Part shown: positions 8,669 to 17,711 of the stretch, piece by piece
Layout of the letters: every line of letters starts with the position of its first letter
Position numbering within the stretch: position 1 is the first letter of the stretch
Assembly: GCF_934190775.1 (NCBI RefSeq)
Contig: NZ_CAKPTG010000002.1
Span: 138,423 to 202,422 of the forward strand
Direction: 5' to 3'
DNA: 64,000 bases
Source: an uncultured Phascolarctobacterium sp.
GTDB lineage: Bacteria > Bacillota > Negativicutes > Acidaminococcales > Acidaminococcaceae
The notes under the pieces: model-generated
The model's database searches: none
Told to the model about the DNA's origin: nothing
What the model saw: the letters and a program-made list of their open reading frames with translations, nothing else
Program-made: the position numbers and the translations under genes

Positions 8669-9799
8669 ATGCTGAGAAAAATTATTAGCCTGAGCATATC
8701 GTTAATTATTATTGTAACCGGACTCATACTAACAAATCTATCATTACCGCTTTTATCAAATTACTTAGGCTATGATTTGCACGGCAACGGCTTACTTGGT
8801 GTTACCTTTGCTACAATGATTCTGACACTGCCAGGTCTTTTTATCTCTTCCTGGTTGGGCTTAGTATTGGCGCCGTTTATTACAAAATGGTTGTTCAATT
8901 ACGCTGAGCGCTTGACAGTTTCTCTTTCTAATGTGCCTACCAGTGATATCCTGGTAATGGTTTTTGGCATTGGTATTGGCTTGATCTTAGCAAATCTGAT
9001 TGGTAGTCCTTTTTCAAGACTGCCGGTTATCGGACCATTTATTCCTATCGGACTCAGTCTTGTACTCTCGGTTGTCGGTGCTAAGCTGGCTTTACGCAAG
9101 CACAATGATATTGTGGAATTCTTCAACCGTATTCCTACGCGTAAACCTGTTAAACCTGCCAGTGAAGAAAAAAGTGTTCTGGAAGGACCGTTGGGTGACC
9201 GTCTGTATAGTAGCAATAAATTGCTTGATACAAGCGTCATTATTGACGGACGTGTCATGGATATTATGGCCGCAGGCTTTTTAGATGGACAGATGGTAGT
9301 GCCAAATTTCGTCCTGGAGGAGCTGCAGAAGCTGGCGGATTCTTCGGACAACATGAAGCGTGCCAAAGGACGTCGTGGTCTGGATTTGGTGCATGATTTG
9401 CAAATCAGCTACAAGAATCGTATTCTGGTTGTAGACAATGATTACGATGATTTAGAAGGCGTGGATGCGAAGCTTGTGCGTCTGGCAAGACAGGCTAATG
9501 CTGACATTATCACCAATGATTATAATCTTAATAAGGTTGCCGGCATTCAGGGCGTTAAGGTATTGAATATCAATGAGCTGGCGAATGCCATTAAACCAGT
9601 AGTTGTTGCCGGCGAGGAAATGAATGTCTTCCTGGTTAAAGAAGGCAAGGAGCAGGGACAGGCTGTTGCTTATCTTGACGACGGTACCATGATTGTCGTA
9701 GAAAACGGCCGTCATTTTATCGGTCACAGTGCGATTGTTGTGGTAACCAGCGTACTGCAGACCTCTGCCGGAAGAATGATTTTCGCTAAAACAAAATAG
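8669..9799 (+). CDS. yacL: PIN/TRAM domain membrane protein (YacL family)
   Basis: 376 residues from ATG 8669, which has AAAGGGGG 7 nt upstream; an in-frame ATG at 8636 lacks a ribosome-binding site. Four hydrophobic segments in about the first 125 residues are followed by a PIN nuclease-like domain (LLDTSVIIDGRVMDI near 180, IITNDYNLNKVA near 280) and a C-terminal TRAM domain (GQAVAYLDDGTMIVVENG). PIN-TRAM membrane proteins are conserved upstream of ispD in Firmicutes; their RNA substrate is unknown. Confidence 0.9.
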   Translation: MLRKIISLSISLIIIVTGLILTNLSLPLLSNYLGYDLHGNGLLGVTFATMILTLPGLFISSWLGLVLAPFITKWLFNYAERLTVSLSNVPTSDILVMVFGIGIGLILANLIGSPFSRLPVIGPFIPIGLSLVLSVVGAKLALRKHNDIVEFFNRIPTRKPVKPASEEKSVLEGPLGDRLYSSNKLLDTSVIIDGRVMDIMAAGFLDGQMVVPNFVLEELQKLADSSDNMKRAKGRRGLDLVHDLQISYKNRILVVDNDYDDLEGVDAKLVRLARQANADIITNDYNLNKVAGIQGVKVLNINELANAIKPVVVAGEEMNVFLVKEGKEQGQAVAYLDDGTMIVVENGRHFIGHSAIVVVTSVLQTSAGRMIFAKTK

Positions 9800-9810
9800 G
9801 AGCTTTTAAG

Positions 9811-10533
9811 ATGGGCAAGGATGAACTTATTGTAATTGTTCCGGCTGCAGGCGCAGGTAAGCGTTTGGGGCTGGGGATTAATAAGGCCTTTGCTATGCTG
9901 AACGGTGCACCACTTGTGGTGCACTGTCTGCATATGCTGGCTGTAACAGGATTTGTGAAGCGTGCTGTTGTCGTGCTGGCGCCGCAGGAGGTGGCAGAAG
10001 GCCAGGAGCTTTTAGCCGGTTATCAGGAGGCGTATTTTAAGACGTTGCCGTTTTGCGTGGTAGCCGGCGGCAAGGAACGTCAGGATAGCGTTGCCAATGC
10101 GCTGGCGACAGTAGAAGAAACTGACTGTTATATCGCTGTACACGATGGCGCGCGTCCCTTTGCGGGACGCGCTGTTTTTGAACGCACCTTAGCGGCCGCC
10201 AAGGAGCATGGCGCTGCTATTGCTGCTGTTCCGGTGAAGGATACTATTAAGGTTGTTGATGCTGACGGTATCGTAACTGCTACGCCTAAGCGCAGTACGC
10301 TGGTGGCAGTACAGACACCGCAGATTTTTGCAGCATCTTTACTGAAGCAGGCTTACGCACAGTTGGCAGCACATCCTGCTGCAGTTACCGATGATGCTTC
10401 GGTAGTAGAGCTGATGGGACATAAGGTAGCAACAGCGCTGGGACGCTACGAAAATATCAAAATTACCACGCCGGAGGATTTGCTCTTTGCAGAAAATCTG
10501 CTGGCACAACAGGAGCAGGAATATGGAAAATAA
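9811..10533 (+). CDS. ispD: 2-C-methyl-D-erythritol 4-phosphate cytidylyltransferase
   Basis: 240 residues. Nucleotide-binding N-terminus PAAGAGKRLGLGINKAF, then VVAGGKERQDSV and VHDGARPF, all IspD signatures. It catalyses CTP-dependent activation of MEP in the non-mevalonate isoprenoid pathway. Starts 11 bp after yacL and overlaps ispF by 11 bp, so the three are co-transcribed. Confidence 0.96.
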   Translation: MGKDELIVIVPAAGAGKRLGLGINKAFAMLNGAPLVVHCLHMLAVTGFVKRAVVVLAPQEVAEGQELLAGYQEAYFKTLPFCVVAGGKERQDSVANALATVEETDCYIAVHDGARPFAGRAVFERTLAAAKEHGAAIAAVPVKDTIKVVDADGIVTATPKRSTLVAVQTPQIFAASLLKQAYAQLAAHPAAVTDDASVVELMGHKVATALGRYENIKITTPEDLLFAENLLAQQEQEYGK

Positions 10534-11023
10534 AATTATGATGCCGCAGTTTCGCATTGGCTGTGGCTATGATGTACATAAGCTGGTAGAAGACCGTAAA
10601 TTAATTATCTGTGGTGTTGAGGTGCCTTATGAAAAAGGCCTTTTAGGCCACAGTGATGCCGACGTGGCTTTGCATGCGCTGATGGACGCGCTTTTGGGCG
10701 CTGCCGCTATGGGCGATATCGGCAAGCACTTCCCTGATACGGATGAACGCTTTAAGGGGGCAGACAGCATGCAGCTGACGTTGCATGTCAAAAAACTTTT
10801 GCAGGAGGCAGGCTGGCAGGTTAATAACGTAGATGTGACGATTATTGCCCAACGCCCGAAGCTGGCAGGCTATATTGCCGAAATGCGTACTAATGTTGCC
10901 AAGGTCTTGGATGTTGCTGAGTCTGCCGTAAATGTTAAGGCGACAACAACAGAAAAGCTCGGTTTTACAGGCAGAGGCGAAGGTATTGCCGCTGAAGCTG
11001 TGGCGAGCCTTGTCAAGATGTGA
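10523..11023 (+). CDS. ispF: 2-C-methyl-D-erythritol 2,4-cyclodiphosphate synthase
   Basis: 166 residues from ATG 10523, behind AGGAG with 7-nt spacing and overlapping the end of ispD. Metal and substrate motifs: GCGYDVHKL (Asp and His zinc ligands), LLGHSDADVALHALMDALLG and the C-terminal KATTTEKLGFTGRGEGIAA. Forms the cyclic diphosphate of the MEP pathway. Confidence 0.96.
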   Translation: MENKIMMPQFRIGCGYDVHKLVEDRKLIICGVEVPYEKGLLGHSDADVALHALMDALLGAAAMGDIGKHFPDTDERFKGADSMQLTLHVKKLLQEAGWQVNNVDVTIIAQRPKLAGYIAEMRTNVAKVLDVAESAVNVKATTTEKLGFTGRGEGIAAEAVASLVKM

Positions 11024-11155
11024 TATAATAATTAGACTGATAAGTGTAATCTGGTTGGATATACCGGTGGAAGGAAATTTATTTTAGCCGGAACCGGAGT
11101 GATTGTGCTTTTTGGTAAATCTAATGTTAATAGATAAATTTGGAGGGATATATCA
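11024..11155 (+). promoter_or_regulatory. Leader of gltX with a motif shared with the cysS leader
   Basis: TATAAT at 11024-11029, directly after the ispF stop, with a weak -35. GACTGATAAGT starts at 11035 and ATACCGG follows 15 nt later. The same two blocks in the same order stand at 12678 before cysS. It has no T-box core (no AGGGTGGNACCGCG) and no clear terminator. Confidence 0.5.
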
Positions 11156-12631
11156 ATGTGTAATGATGAAGTTAGAGTAAGATTTGCGCCGAGCCCGACT
11201 GGCCCGTTCCATATCGGTGGTGCGCGCAGTGCGCTGTTCAACTATCTGCTAGCCCGCAAAACCGGCGGCAAGCTGATTCTGCGTATCGAGGATACTGACC
11301 GTGAGCGTTCTACCCCGGAATCCGAGGAAAACATCAAGGCTGCTTTGAAGTGGCTGGGTATGGATTGGGATGAGGGCGTTGATGTTGGCGGACCGAATGG
11401 CCCGTACCATCAGATGGAACGTCTTGATATCTACAAAAAATATACTGACAAACTGCTGGCTGAAGGTAAGGCTTATTATTGCTACTGCACCGATGAGGAG
11501 CTGGAGGAAGAACGCCAGAGCCTGATTAAAGAAGGCAAAATGCCGCGTTACATGGGCAAATGCCGCCATCTGACTGAAGAGCAGATTGCTCAGTTCAAAG
11601 CTGAAGGCCGTAAACCGACCGTTCGCTTCCGTGTTCCTGCCGACCAGCAGATTCTCGTTCGCGACATGGTTCGTGGTGATGTAGTTTTTGATTCCAATAA
11701 TATCGGTGATTTCGTTATCGTTAAATCCGACGGCATCCCGACCTATAACTATGCTGTAGTTATCGACGATGCACTGATGCACATTACTCATGTAATCCGT
11801 GCTGAAGAGCATTTGTCCAACACTCCGCGTCAATGCCTCGTTTATGATGCACTTGGCTTCAAACAACCGACCTTCGGTCATATTTCCCTGATTCTGGGCA
11901 AGGACCACACCAAAATGAGTAAGCGTCACGGCGCTACCAGCGTTGACCAATATCGTCAGCTGGGTTATCTGCCGGAAGCTATCAACAACTTCCTGGCACT
12001 TTTGGGCTGGGCTCCGAACAGCGAGCAGGAAATCTTCAGCATGGACGAGCTGATTCACGAATTCAGCATGGACCGTGTTGCTAAGAACCCCGCTGTTTTT
12101 GATATCGACAAGCTGAATTGGATTAACCAGCACTATATGCGTCAGCTGGATGCGGAAGCATTCTTTGAAGCTGCTAAACCGCACATGATTGCTGCAGGCT
12201 ACATGACCGGCGAAGAAGAAGGCGAAAAGCTGGCTTGGCTCAAACGCGTTGTAGCAACCGCACAGGAGCACATTTCCTATGCTGCACAGATTCCTGAATG
12301 CGTAGAAATGTACTTCAATGATGAATTCGATTTTGAAAACGAGGAAGCAGAAGCAGTCCTGAAGGCTGAAACTGTACCGACCGTTATCAATATGCTGCTG
12401 GAAGAGCTGCCGAAGGTAGAAAACCTGGACAATGCTGCAGTCAAAGCTCTGTTCAAGCAGATTCAGAAAGCAACCAAGCTGAAGGGCAAGGATGTATTCA
12501 TGCCGATTCGTGTCGCTCTGACCGGCAACCAACATGGTCCTGAGCTGGCAGCAATGGTTCCGCTGCTGGGCGTTGAGCGTACTGCAAAACGTATTAAATC
12601 CAGCTTGGCAAAAGCAGGCGTAAATCTGTAA
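11156..12631 (+). CDS. gltX: Glutamyl-tRNA synthetase
   Basis: 491 residues, class I synthetase. HIGH-box FAPSPTGPFHIGGARSALF at about residue 10, glutamate-specific RIEDTDRERS, a Zn-like CYCTDEELEEER insert, and KMSKRHG at about residue 256. It charges tRNA-Glu, possibly also tRNA-Gln if the organism uses GatCAB; this cannot be seen here. GGAGGG precedes the ATG. Same neighbourhood as in Bacillus (yacL-ispD-ispF-gltX). Confidence 0.96.
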   Translation: MCNDEVRVRFAPSPTGPFHIGGARSALFNYLLARKTGGKLILRIEDTDRERSTPESEENIKAALKWLGMDWDEGVDVGGPNGPYHQMERLDIYKKYTDKLLAEGKAYYCYCTDEELEEERQSLIKEGKMPRYMGKCRHLTEEQIAQFKAEGRKPTVRFRVPADQQILVRDMVRGDVVFDSNNIGDFVIVKSDGIPTYNYAVVIDDALMHITHVIRAEEHLSNTPRQCLVYDALGFKQPTFGHISLILGKDHTKMSKRHGATSVDQYRQLGYLPEAINNFLALLGWAPNSEQEIFSMDELIHEFSMDRVAKNPAVFDIDKLNWINQHYMRQLDAEAFFEAAKPHMIAAGYMTGEEEGEKLAWLKRVVATAQEHISYAAQIPECVEMYFNDEFDFENEEAEAVLKAETVPTVINMLLEELPKVENLDNAAVKALFKQIQKATKLKGKDVFMPIRVALTGNQHGPELAAMVPLLGVERTAKRIKSSLAKAGVNL

Positions 12632-12668
12632 TATTATTTAGAAGAATAAACAACACTTCTTGTGTCCC

Positions 12669-12757
12669 TATAAATGCGACTGATAAGTAAATTTTAGTCT
12701 ATACCGGGACTGTCATCGCCTTCAGGCGATGACCAGGGGTGTCAGAGGAGAAGTATT
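12669..12757 (+). promoter_or_regulatory. Leader of cysS with stem-loop and shared motif
   Basis: TATAAA at 12669-12674, then GACTGATAAGT (12678) and ATACCGG, as before gltX. Next comes a perfect hairpin GTCATCGCC / TTCA / GGCGATGAC (12711-12732) without a T-run, 25 bp before the ATG. It could be a translational or stability element. Confidence 0.5.
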
Positions 12758-14203
12758 ATGACTATTAAAGTATACAACACTCTCACCAAACAAAAAGAAG
12801 AATTCGTACCTATTCATCCCGGCAAAGCCAACATTTATGTTTGCGGCGTTACTCCGTACAACCATCCGCACGTTGGTAATGCGCGTCCGTTCGTAACCTG
12901 GGACGTTATCCGCCGCTTCCTGGAGCATGAAGGCTATGACGTAACCCATGTACAGAACTTTACCGATGTTGATGACAAGATTATCAACACTGCCAATAAA
13001 GAAGGCGTACAATGGTATGATATCTGCAACCGCTACATTGATTCCTACTTTGAAGTAATGGATAAGCTCAATGTACGTCGTGCACATGTTTATCCGCGCG
13101 TATCCGAGCATATCAATGATATTATCGCTACCGTGCAATGCCTGATTGACAATGGCTATGGCTATGTTGTTGACGGTGACGTTTTCTATAGTGTAGAAAA
13201 ATTCAAATACTATGGTCAGCTTTCCGGCCGTAATCTGGAAGATATGCTGGCCGGCGCACGTGTAGACGTTGATGACCGCAAGCGTAATCCGATGGATTTT
13301 GCGCTGTGGAAATCTGCTAAACCGGGCGAGCCTGCCTGGGAAAGTCCCTGGGGACCTGGTCGTCCCGGCTGGCATATTGAATGCTCTACCATGAGCATGA
13401 AATATCTGGGCGAAACCTTTGATTTCCATGGCGGTGGCAGTGATCTGATCTTCCCGCATCATGAAAATGAGATTGCTCAGTCTGAAGGCTGCACCGGTAT
13501 TCATCCTTTCGTACATTACTGGCTGCATAACGGCTTTATTACCGTTAACGAAGAAAAAATGTCCAAATCTCTGGGTAACTTCTTCATGGTTATTGATATC
13601 TTAGAGCATTACGATCCGGAAACTCTGCGTTTCTTCATCGTTTCGACTCATTATCGCAGCCCGCTGGATTTCAGCGATGCACGTCTTACCGAAGCACAAA
13701 AGAGCCTTGCACGTCTGCGTCAGGCACAGGAAACACTGGGCGAGCTGAGCGAAATGCTGAGTGCAGGCCCGACTGCCGAAAGCCTGGCACTGCGCGAGAA
13801 GGTTAAAGAGCTGCGTGAAGCATTTATGGAAGCTATGCGCGATGACTTCAATACTGCGCTGGCTATCAGCCATATGTTTGCCCTGGCTAAGGAAATCAAC
13901 ATTTACCATAAGGCAGTTGTTGATGCCGGCATTAAACCTGACGGCAAGCTGGTTGCTATGTTCAACGATGTCTTTGCAGAAACCTGCTCTATCATCGGCG
14001 TACTGGAAAAAACTGCTGCTCCGGCTGCAGAAGAAGCAGGCGACAGCAAGGAAGCTGAGCTGGTGGAAATGCTTATTGCTATGCGTCAGGATGCACGTAA
14101 AAACAAAAATTACGCATTGGCAGATGAGCTGCGCAACAAGCTGAATGAAATCGGCATTGTGCTGCAGGATACTCCGCAAGGCGTAAAATGGTCTAAGCAA
14201 TAA
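12758..14203 (+). CDS. cysS: Cysteinyl-tRNA synthetase
   Basis: 481 residues. CGVTPYNHPHVGNARPFVTW at about 29-48 (Zn Cys plus HIGH box), WHIECSTMS with the second Zn Cys, HHENEIAQSEG, and KMSKSLGNF at about 268. Class I enzyme charging tRNA-Cys. The stop overlaps the mrnC start (TAATG). cysE, which often lies between gltX and cysS in Bacilli, is missing here. Confidence 0.97.
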   Translation: MTIKVYNTLTKQKEEFVPIHPGKANIYVCGVTPYNHPHVGNARPFVTWDVIRRFLEHEGYDVTHVQNFTDVDDKIINTANKEGVQWYDICNRYIDSYFEVMDKLNVRRAHVYPRVSEHINDIIATVQCLIDNGYGYVVDGDVFYSVEKFKYYGQLSGRNLEDMLAGARVDVDDRKRNPMDFALWKSAKPGEPAWESPWGPGRPGWHIECSTMSMKYLGETFDFHGGGSDLIFPHHENEIAQSEGCTGIHPFVHYWLHNGFITVNEEKMSKSLGNFFMVIDILEHYDPETLRFFIVSTHYRSPLDFSDARLTEAQKSLARLRQAQETLGELSEMLSAGPTAESLALREKVKELREAFMEAMRDDFNTALAISHMFALAKEINIYHKAVVDAGIKPDGKLVAMFNDVFAETCSIIGVLEKTAAPAAEEAGDSKEAELVEMLIAMRQDARKNKNYALADELRNKLNEIGIVLQDTPQGVKWSKQ

Positions 14204-14670
14204 TGAAATTTGAACAATACAAAATGCTAAAGGAGCATGCCCTGGCAGCCTGTGCGGCTGCCGGTGCTCCTTTTCCTGCAACTAAGGAAATAAATCCTAT
14301 ATTACTGGCGTATATCGGTGACGTAGTATTTTCTATGTATGTACGTCTGCGCCTTTTGCCAAACTCCAAGCATGTACGCATTGTGCATGACATCGGTTCC
14401 AAGATGGTTTCAGCAGTGTGCCAATGTCAGGCAATGCAACAGCTGGAAGCGAGTCTGAGCGAGGAGGAAAGCGTTGTTTTCCGCCGCGGACGCAATGCCA
14501 AGTCGATGGTGCCGAAAAGTGCCTCCGTACATGAATACCGGATGGCAACAGCCTTTGAAGCACTTTTGGGCTGGCTTTTCCTCGAAGAACGTGAGGAGCG
14601 CCTGCAGGAGGTTATGGATCTTTCCTTTGAAATTATCAGCAAATATATGCAGGAAAATCAAAAGAAATAA
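14203..14670 (+). CDS. mrnC: Mini-ribonuclease III
   Basis: 155 residues; RNase III catalytic domain without a dsRNA-binding domain. LAYIGDVVFSMYVRLRLL gives the catalytic signature with Asp, and FEALLGWLFLEE the second acidic site. In Bacillus, Mini-III matures 23S rRNA ends. The start shares one base with the cysS stop, suggesting coupled translation. Confidence 0.93.
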   Translation: MKFEQYKMLKEHALAACAAAGAPFPATKEINPILLAYIGDVVFSMYVRLRLLPNSKHVRIVHDIGSKMVSAVCQCQAMQQLEASLSEEESVVFRRGRNAKSMVPKSASVHEYRMATAFEALLGWLFLEEREERLQEVMDLSFEIISKYMQENQKK

Positions 14671-14714
14671 TACCCCCTCTATTTGCCTATAAATAAAGAG
14701 AGGAGATGATAACG

Positions 14715-15416
14715 ATGATGGTAAAATTAGTACGTCATACGCCGGAGCCGGAGCGTACTGTGGCAATGAGCGCACGCTTGTGCTATTCTCCGATTGGTGC
14801 TGCTCAGCTGGAAGAAAGAATCAGCGATGAGCAGGCAGCGAACCTTGTACGTAAGCTGGTAAGCATGGGGCATTTGTCTACTCTGGAGCATGTAACCTTT
14901 ACCTTTGCGATTGAAGGCGTATCCCGCGTTTTGACACATCAGCTGGTGCGCCACCGTATTGCTTCTTATTCCCAGCAATCTCAGCGCTATGTGAAGGAGC
15001 ATGATTTTGAAACAATTGTGCCTGCTTCTATTGCCTCCAAACCTGAGGCTAAGGCAAAGTTTGGTAAGCTGATGGCTGAAATTCAGGCAATGTATGACGA
15101 ATTTATTGCGCTAGGTATTCCTGCTGAGGATGCTCGTTATATTTTGCCTAACGCAACAGAGACGAAGATTGTCTGCACGTTTAACGCGCGTTCTCTGCTG
15201 AATTTCTTCAGCCTGCGCTGTTGCACACGTGCACAATGGGAAATCCGTGCGTTGGCTAATGAGATGCTGCGCCAATGCCAGGCTGTAGCGCCGGTTATTT
15301 TCGAAAATGCAGGTCCGACTTGTGTATCTGAAGGCGTTTGTCATGAGGGCGCTATGTCCTGCGGACGCTTGCAGGCAATTTTGGCAGCAAAAGCCAAGGC
15401 AGAGCAAAAGCAGTAA
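14715..15416 (+). CDS. thyX: Flavin-dependent thymidylate synthase
   Basis: 233 residues from ATG 14715; the earlier in-frame ATG at 14706 touches the AGGAG. The ThyX motif RHRIASYSQQSQR is present, with STLEHVTFTF upstream and a C-terminal RxxLRxxxQAxxEIR-like segment replaced by FFSLRCCTRAQWEIR. Makes dTMP from dUMP with FAD and methylene-THF. Its insertion between mrnC and rlmB is seen in several anaerobic Firmicutes. Confidence 0.95.
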   Translation: MMVKLVRHTPEPERTVAMSARLCYSPIGAAQLEERISDEQAANLVRKLVSMGHLSTLEHVTFTFAIEGVSRVLTHQLVRHRIASYSQQSQRYVKEHDFETIVPASIASKPEAKAKFGKLMAEIQAMYDEFIALGIPAEDARYILPNATETKIVCTFNARSLLNFFSLRCCTRAQWEIRALANEMLRQCQAVAPVIFENAGPTCVSEGVCHEGAMSCGRLQAILAAKAKAEQKQ

Positions 15417-15425
15417 GGAGAAACT

Positions 15426-16172
15426 ATGGCTGAGCAGAATAATGATTTAATAGCTGGACGTAATGCGGTTAGTGAAGCCTTGCGCAGTCAGCGTTCAATA
15501 AATAAAATACTTTTGCAGGAAGGTGCTCATGGCGGCAGCCTGGGAGAAATCATTGCTTTGGCAAAGCAAAAGGGCGTGCCTGTAGAGACTGTAAAGGCCG
15601 AAAAGCTGGATAAGCTGGCTAAGGGCCTGCGTCATCAGGGCGTAGCTGCTTTGGCGGCGCCGATAGCTTTCCGCACCCTGGATGATGTTTTTGCCCGTGC
15701 AGCAGAAAAAAATGAAGAGCCATTTATTCTGCTGCTTGATGAGCTGCAGGATCCGCAAAACGTGGGCGCGCTTATCCGCAGTGCCGACGCAGCAGGCGTA
15801 CATGGTGTATTGATGCCGCGTCGCCGCAGCTGTCCACTGAATGCTGTTGTTGCTAAAATTTCAGCTGGTGCGGTGGAATATGTGCCGGTTGTGCAAATCG
15901 GCAATATCGCCCAGACCATTGAAGAGCTTAAGCAGCGTGGTTGTTGGGTTGTGGGCGCTGATATGGATGGCGTTGATTTTTATGCTGCCAATATGAGCGG
16001 TCCGATTGTGCTGGTAATTGGCGCTGAAGGCAGAGGCTTAGGACGACTGGTTAAACAAAAATGTGATGATGTTGTCAGCATTCCTATGAATGGCGGCGTT
16101 AATTCGCTGAATGCATCGGCAGCTGGTGCTGTCCTGATGTACGAGGTAGTGCGTCAACGACATCAATTCTAA
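15426..16172 (+). CDS. rlmB: 23S rRNA (guanosine-2'-O-)-methyltransferase, TrmH/RlmB family
   Basis: 248 residues. N-terminal substrate-binding domain (IAGRNAVSEALRS), then the SPOUT knot with LLDELQDPQNVGALIRSADA, VIGAEGRGL and SIPMNGGVNSLNASAAGAVL (SPOUT motifs 1-3). Predicted to methylate the 2'-OH of a 23S rRNA guanosine. AGGAG 6 nt upstream; 9 bp after thyX. Confidence 0.93.
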   Translation: MAEQNNDLIAGRNAVSEALRSQRSINKILLQEGAHGGSLGEIIALAKQKGVPVETVKAEKLDKLAKGLRHQGVAALAAPIAFRTLDDVFARAAEKNEEPFILLLDELQDPQNVGALIRSADAAGVHGVLMPRRRSCPLNAVVAKISAGAVEYVPVVQIGNIAQTIEELKQRGCWVVGADMDGVDFYAANMSGPIVLVIGAEGRGLGRLVKQKCDDVVSIPMNGGVNSLNASAAGAVLMYEVVRQRHQF

Positions 16173-16184
16173 AGAGGTGAAGGC

Positions 16185-16703
16185 ATGGGCGAATATCTGA
16201 TAATTGATGGGTATAATGTAATTAACGCCTGGAAGGATTTTGCCCAGCTCCGCCAGGAAAACCTGGAGCATGCACGCGAGCTTTTGGTAGCGGGTGTGGC
16301 AGAATATGCTGCCTTTAAGGGGTATCGTGCCATCGTAGTTTTTGATGCGCAGGAGGTGGCAGGCGTTGCTGCGTCCGAAAAGATTCATGGCATTGATGTT
16401 GTTTTTACTAATGAAGGTGAAACAGCAGATTCCTGGATTGAACGTCGCACCTATGAGTTGCGGCACGTACAGGCCAAGGTTTTTGTTGTCACCAGTGACT
16501 ACGCGGAGCAGATTAACATTTTGGGAGCAGGTGCCTACCGTATTTCCTCCCGAGAATTTCGTGAGCAGTATTATAAGGCAAAAAAGGAAATCGCCAATCG
16601 TTTGGCTGTTCCCAGACGCGCCTTGAACAGAAATGAGCTTGGCGGCAGGGTGAGCGGACATGTGTTGGCGCATTTGGAAAAATTGCGCCGGGATAAAAGT
16701 TGA
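16185..16703 (+). CDS. yacP: NYN domain (YacP-like) RNA-processing nuclease
   Basis: 172 residues. NYN/PIN-like fold with LIIDGYNVINAW at residues 5-16 (first Asp), IVVFDAQEV, TADSWIERRTYEL and VVTSDYAEQ. The Bacillus relative Rae1 cuts mRNA in the ribosomal A site. Directly downstream of rlmB, matching the rlmB-yacP-sigH order of Bacillus. Confidence 0.9.
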   Translation: MGEYLIIDGYNVINAWKDFAQLRQENLEHARELLVAGVAEYAAFKGYRAIVVFDAQEVAGVAASEKIHGIDVVFTNEGETADSWIERRTYELRHVQAKVFVVTSDYAEQINILGAGAYRISSREFREQYYKAKKEIANRLAVPRRALNRNELGGRVSGHVLAHLEKLRRDKS

Positions 16704-16819
16704 CGTAAAGCACTGCTCGGGATATAATAAAAATACTAACGCTTTTGTTATGAAAAATTTGCGATAACTGTTTTGCAAGACAGTGGCAGATAGATAAATA
16801 GACGGAGGATATGCTATTG

Positions 16820-17548
16820 ATGGCTACAGATACTGTAATGCAAAACGATCCTAATGACGCTTTTGCAAAAATGACTGATGAGGAAATCGTTTTAGAATCA
16901 CAGCAGCATGATAATGTTTTAGCACAGGAATATCTGCTGCATAAATACAGAAACTTCGTCAGAGCCAAAGCTCGTAGCTATTTTTTAATAGGTGCCGAGC
17001 GCGAAGACATCATTCAGGAAGGCATGATTGGTCTATATAAGGCTATTCGTGATTTTCGTGCTGATAAGCAGGCTTCGTTCCGCGCTTTTGCTGAGTTGTG
17101 TGTAACAAGGCAGATTATTACGGCGATCAAAACTGCTACCAGACAGAAGCATATTCCTCTCAACTCCTATGTATCGCTTAACAAGCCTATTTACGAGGAG
17201 GACAGTGACCGTACACTGCTTGATGTCATCAGCGGTGTGAAGGTTGCTAATCCGGAGGATATGATTATCAGTCGTGAGGAATTCAGCGATATTGAAAGCA
17301 AGATGAATGAAATTCTCAGTGACCTGGAATGGAAGGTTCTGATGAGCTATCTTGATGGCAAATCCTATCAGGAAATTGCTGCTGAGCTGGGGCGTCATAT
17401 CAAATCTATTGATAATGCGCTGCAGCGTGTAAAGCGTAAACTTGAAAAATATATCATCAGCAAAGGAGACATTACTGACCTGCGTACAGTTTACAGCGGA
17501 CTGCTGGCGATTGATCCGTATGAGCGTTTTAAGAATAAAAATTCCTGA
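16820..17548 (+). CDS. sigH: RNA polymerase sigma-H factor (SigH/Spo0H type)
   Basis: 242 residues from ATG 16820; ATG 16811 is only 2 nt from GGAGG and TTG 16817 is also possible. Region 2 is clear (REDIIQEGMIGLYKAIRDFR, SFRAFAELCVTRQIITAI), with a region 4 helix-turn-helix (SYQEIAAELGRHIKSIDNALQRVKRKL). In Bacillus SigH serves stationary phase, competence and early sporulation. The locus (yacP-sigH) is the ancestral one. No sporulation gene is visible in this window. Confidence 0.9.
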   Translation: MATDTVMQNDPNDAFAKMTDEEIVLESQQHDNVLAQEYLLHKYRNFVRAKARSYFLIGAEREDIIQEGMIGLYKAIRDFRADKQASFRAFAELCVTRQIITAIKTATRQKHIPLNSYVSLNKPIYEEDSDRTLLDVISGVKVANPEDMIISREEFSDIESKMNEILSDLEWKVLMSYLDGKSYQEIAAELGRHIKSIDNALQRVKRKLEKYIISKGDITDLRTVYSGLLAIDPYERFKNKNS

Positions 17549-17584
17549 AACTGCGGATAATTGATAAAACTGTAACAAAAATAT

Positions 17585-17618
17585 ACATCATTTTGAAATT
17601 TTCAGAATGGTGTTTTTT
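17585..17618 (+). terminator. Terminator after sigH
   Basis: ACATCATTTTGA / TTCAGAATGGTGT stem with wobbles, followed by seven T. Confidence 0.8.
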
Positions 17619-17711
17619 TATTAAGAGGATTTTACGCAAGTACAGCGAATAGATATATTAACAAGTTAGTAAAGCAAAATTGACACTTCGGTGTTAGAGG
17701 AGGTTTTTCAA

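Noticed and set aside
11249..12535. 428-codon open frame on the minus strand
   Set aside because: Lies fully antisense to gltX; its product is low-complexity for a real protein, no ribosome-binding site. Shadow of a gene with strong codon bias.
11024..12757. T-box riboswitches before gltX and cysS
   Set aside because: No T-box bulge core, no specifier-type stem I and no terminator/antiterminator pair in either leader.
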